Part shown: positions 4,198-5,331 of the stretch, piece by piece
How the letters are laid out: every line of letters begins with the position of its first letter
Position numbering within the stretch: the first letter of the stretch is position 1
DNA from: Clostridia bacterium
Lineage (GTDB): Bacteria > Bacillota > Clostridia > Oscillospirales > Acutalibacteraceae
Assembly: GCA_024689165.1 (NCBI GenBank)
Contig: JAILDS010000006.1
Coordinates: 1-5,331 of the forward strand
DNA: 5,331 bases
Reading direction: 5' to 3'
Notes under the pieces: model-generated
Told to the model about the DNA's origin: nothing
Database searches by the model: none
The model's input: the letters and a program-made list of their open reading frames with translations, nothing else
Translations under genes and position numbers: made by a program

Positions 4198-5331
4198 TTA
4201 CTTCGCGAACAGATTCTTCAGTCCGTAGATGATGTAATGTATAGCGCCGACCAGCTGGCCGAGGACGCCCCAGTTCTTGTGCGTCCTGCCGCAGTACGGG
4301 CAGACCGGGACGGTATTGATCCCGCAGTCGTCGCAGTAGCCGTCGTCGTTTTCGTCCTCATGCGGCAGTCTGTCGTTGCCTTCCGCCGTTTCCGTCGCGC
4401 CGCACACGGAGCAGGTATGTTTGTACGTACCGTTCGCGGCGCAGGTCGGCTCGCTGACGGTCTGCCACTCGCCCCAGACGTGCGCGGAGCTCTCCGGAGC
4501 GACGGCTTCGGTCTTCGTATCGGTGTATTTCTGCCCGCCTGCAGTGAAACTCGCGGTGTAGGTCCTCACGCCGTCCGTGCCGCAGGTCGGCTCGGTCGTG
4601 ATCTTACTCGTTACGGTCACTTCGACTTCGGTGGTCTCGCCGCAGCCGTTCTTGCACGTCAGGGTCGCCTTTACACAGTTGAAGCCGTCCCAGTTGAAGG
4701 TCGCGTTCTCATAGTCCCATGCATGGCCGGAGGAGGAGCCCTCGTCGGTAACGGTCTTGTCCTCTCTCTCGTCCCCGTAGGTCGCCGTGTAAACGGTGAA
4801 CGCGTCGGCCTCGCAGGTGGCGGCGGTGAATTCACTCGTCACGGCCGCGTCAACAAGGGTCTCCGCGCCGCAGTCCGGGCAGACAAGCTTAGCCTGCGCG
4901 GTCGTGAAGCCTTCTCCCCAGACGAAGGAATCGAACTCATACGGGTGCGCAAGCTTCGTGCCCTCGTCGGTCACGGTCTTGTCCTCGCTCTCGTCGCCGT
5001 AGGCGGCGGTGTAGGTCGTGAAGGCGTCCGCCTCGCAGGTGGCGGCGGTAAATGCGCTCGTCACAGTTACGTCAACGAGGGTATCTGCGCCGCAGTCAGG
5101 GCAGACAAGCTTGGCCTGAGCCGTCGTGAAGCCCGTTCCCCAGACGAAGGAGTCGAACGCGTACGGGTGCGGCAGCTTCGTGCCCTCGTCCGTCACGGTC
5201 TTGTCCTCGTTCTCGTCGCCGTAGGCGGCGGTGGATGTCGTGAAAGCGTCCGCCTCGCAGGTGGCGGGCGTCAACTCGCTCGCCACGGCTGCGTGAGCAC
5301 GGAAGCGCACACGTCTGACCGCCCGGCACAT
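4198..5331 (-). CDS. Secreted-type repeat protein, 5' end missing
   Basis: The frame is open to the right edge and codes 377 residues, but the first ~12 (5296-5331) appear to be adapter sequence, so the true start and any signal peptide lie outside. From the N-terminus the order is: two full 74-residue repeats (residues 19-92 and 93-166) and the first 32 residues of a third, with ATCEADAF, AYGDE-x-EDKTVTDEG and VCPDCGA motifs; a related diverged module with W214, C226 and C230; a TEPTCGTDG...YTASF-x-x-GGQKYTDTK unit; a HVWGEWQTVSEPTC...CSVCGATE unit; a DxNxDG-x-CDDCG segment (326-337); and CPYCGRTH (344-351) with a hydrophobic tail ending NLFAK. Tandem acidic, Thr-rich modules suggest an extracellular stalk. 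No enzyme domain is visible. It probably belongs to the same class of surface proteins as the CUB protein, given the shared tail. Function is unknown. Confidence 0.85.
   Translation of the reverse strand: MCRAVRRVRFRAHAAVASELTPATCEADAFTTSTAAYGDENEDKTVTDEGTKLPHPYAFDSFVWGTGFTTAQAKLVCPDCGADTLVDVTVTSAFTAATCEADAFTTYTAAYGDESEDKTVTDEGTKLAHPYEFDSFVWGEGFTTAQAKLVCPDCGAETLVDAAVTSEFTAATCEADAFTVYTATYGDEREDKTVTDEGSSSGHAWDYENATFNWDGFNCVKATLTCKNGCGETTEVEVTVTSKITTEPTCGTDGVRTYTASFTAGGQKYTDTKTEAVAPESSAHVWGEWQTVSEPTCAANGTYKHTCSVCGATETAEGNDRLPHEDENDDGYCDDCGINTVPVCPYCGRTHKNWGVLGQLVGAIHYIIYGLKNLFAK
4201..4302 (-). other. C-terminal CxxCGRxH plus hydrophobic tail of the repeat protein
   Basis: Codes for residues 344-377. 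C344, C347, G348, R349 and H351 form the CxxCGRxH cluster, followed by 26 residues with Gly, Val, Ile and Leu, an IHYII segment around H365, and a basic end (K372, K377). It aligns with the tail at 559-654: CG, the basic residue, the cluster His, a Gly, the central His and an Ile two residues later are shared. Confidence 0.7.
4738..5295 (-). repeat. 222-bp tandem coding repeats
   Basis: Direct repeats with an exact 222-bp (74-codon) period: units at 5056-5277 and 4834-5055, a third high-similarity partial unit at 4738-4833, and the end of a further unit at 5278-5295. By hand count the two full units differ at about 30 of 222 positions, roughly 86% identity. The array breaks off at the right edge, so the copy number in the genome is unknown and probably larger. 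Confidence 0.85.
5296..5331 (+). other. Probable Illumina adapter read-through at contig end
   Basis: Bases 5296-5329 align without gaps to the TruSeq read-1 adapter at 27 of 34 positions. This includes the exact 12-mer GCACACGTCTGA (5307-5318) and a core of 18/19 over 5300-5318. Six of the seven differences are A to C or T to G, a typical low-quality short-read pattern. The match begins where the 222-bp repeat homology stops, near 5295. The terminal AT after the CAC could be the first bases of an index. It should be trimmed. Confidence 0.85.

Noticed and set aside
4738..5295. Regular direct repeats as a CRISPR array
   Set aside because: The period is 222 bp, the whole unit is conserved with no unique spacers, and the repeats are in frame and coding.

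Overview
The window is about 5.3 kb of moderately GC-rich bacterial DNA. It looks like a contig from a gut-type Clostridia (Oscillospiraceae-like Bacillota), probably assembled from short-read metagenomic data. That assignment is inference. It rests on Gram-positive ribosome binding sites (GGAGG/AAGGAG), secreted proteins built from Clostridia-style 'WxW...C..C...G..Y' repeat modules, and a double-hairpin dispersed repeat of a type I associate with this group.

Layout, left to right. A small XRE-family helix-turn-helix regulator (31-321, +) runs toward a bidirectional terminator hairpin (452-481). It converges on a 774-residue secreted protein (556-2880, -) with a signal peptide, two CUB-like domains around a divergent InlB-type module, and four ~80-residue repeats. 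Upstream of that gene on the same strand, with a 95-bp gap, is a TetR-family regulator (2976-3617, -). It has a strong extended -10 promoter, and two tandem 15-bp palindromes at its start site look like its own operator. The 580-bp gap from 3618 to 4197 holds that promoter, a structured non-coding stretch, a 107-bp MITE-like inverted-repeat element (3998-4104) and a strong terminator (4142-4177) for the next gene. That gene (4198 to the right edge, -) is the 3' part of a second secreted-type repeat protein containing near-identical 222-bp repeats.

How the parts relate. The TetR gene and the CUB protein gene are co-directional and may form an autorepressed regulator plus surface-protein unit (inference). 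The two large proteins are otherwise different, but both end in the same kind of tail: CxxCG[K/R]xH, then about 25 mostly hydrophobic residues with a shared internal His and a few basic residues. Neither has an LPXTG signal. This shared tail is the best candidate for something undescribed, a possible cell-surface retention or export signal.

The last ~36 bases are probably not genomic. They match the Illumina TruSeq read-1 adapter at 27 of 34 positions, starting where homology to the 222-bp repeat stops. The second large protein is therefore truncated by an assembly break in its repeat array, and its apparent N-terminal Met is an artefact.
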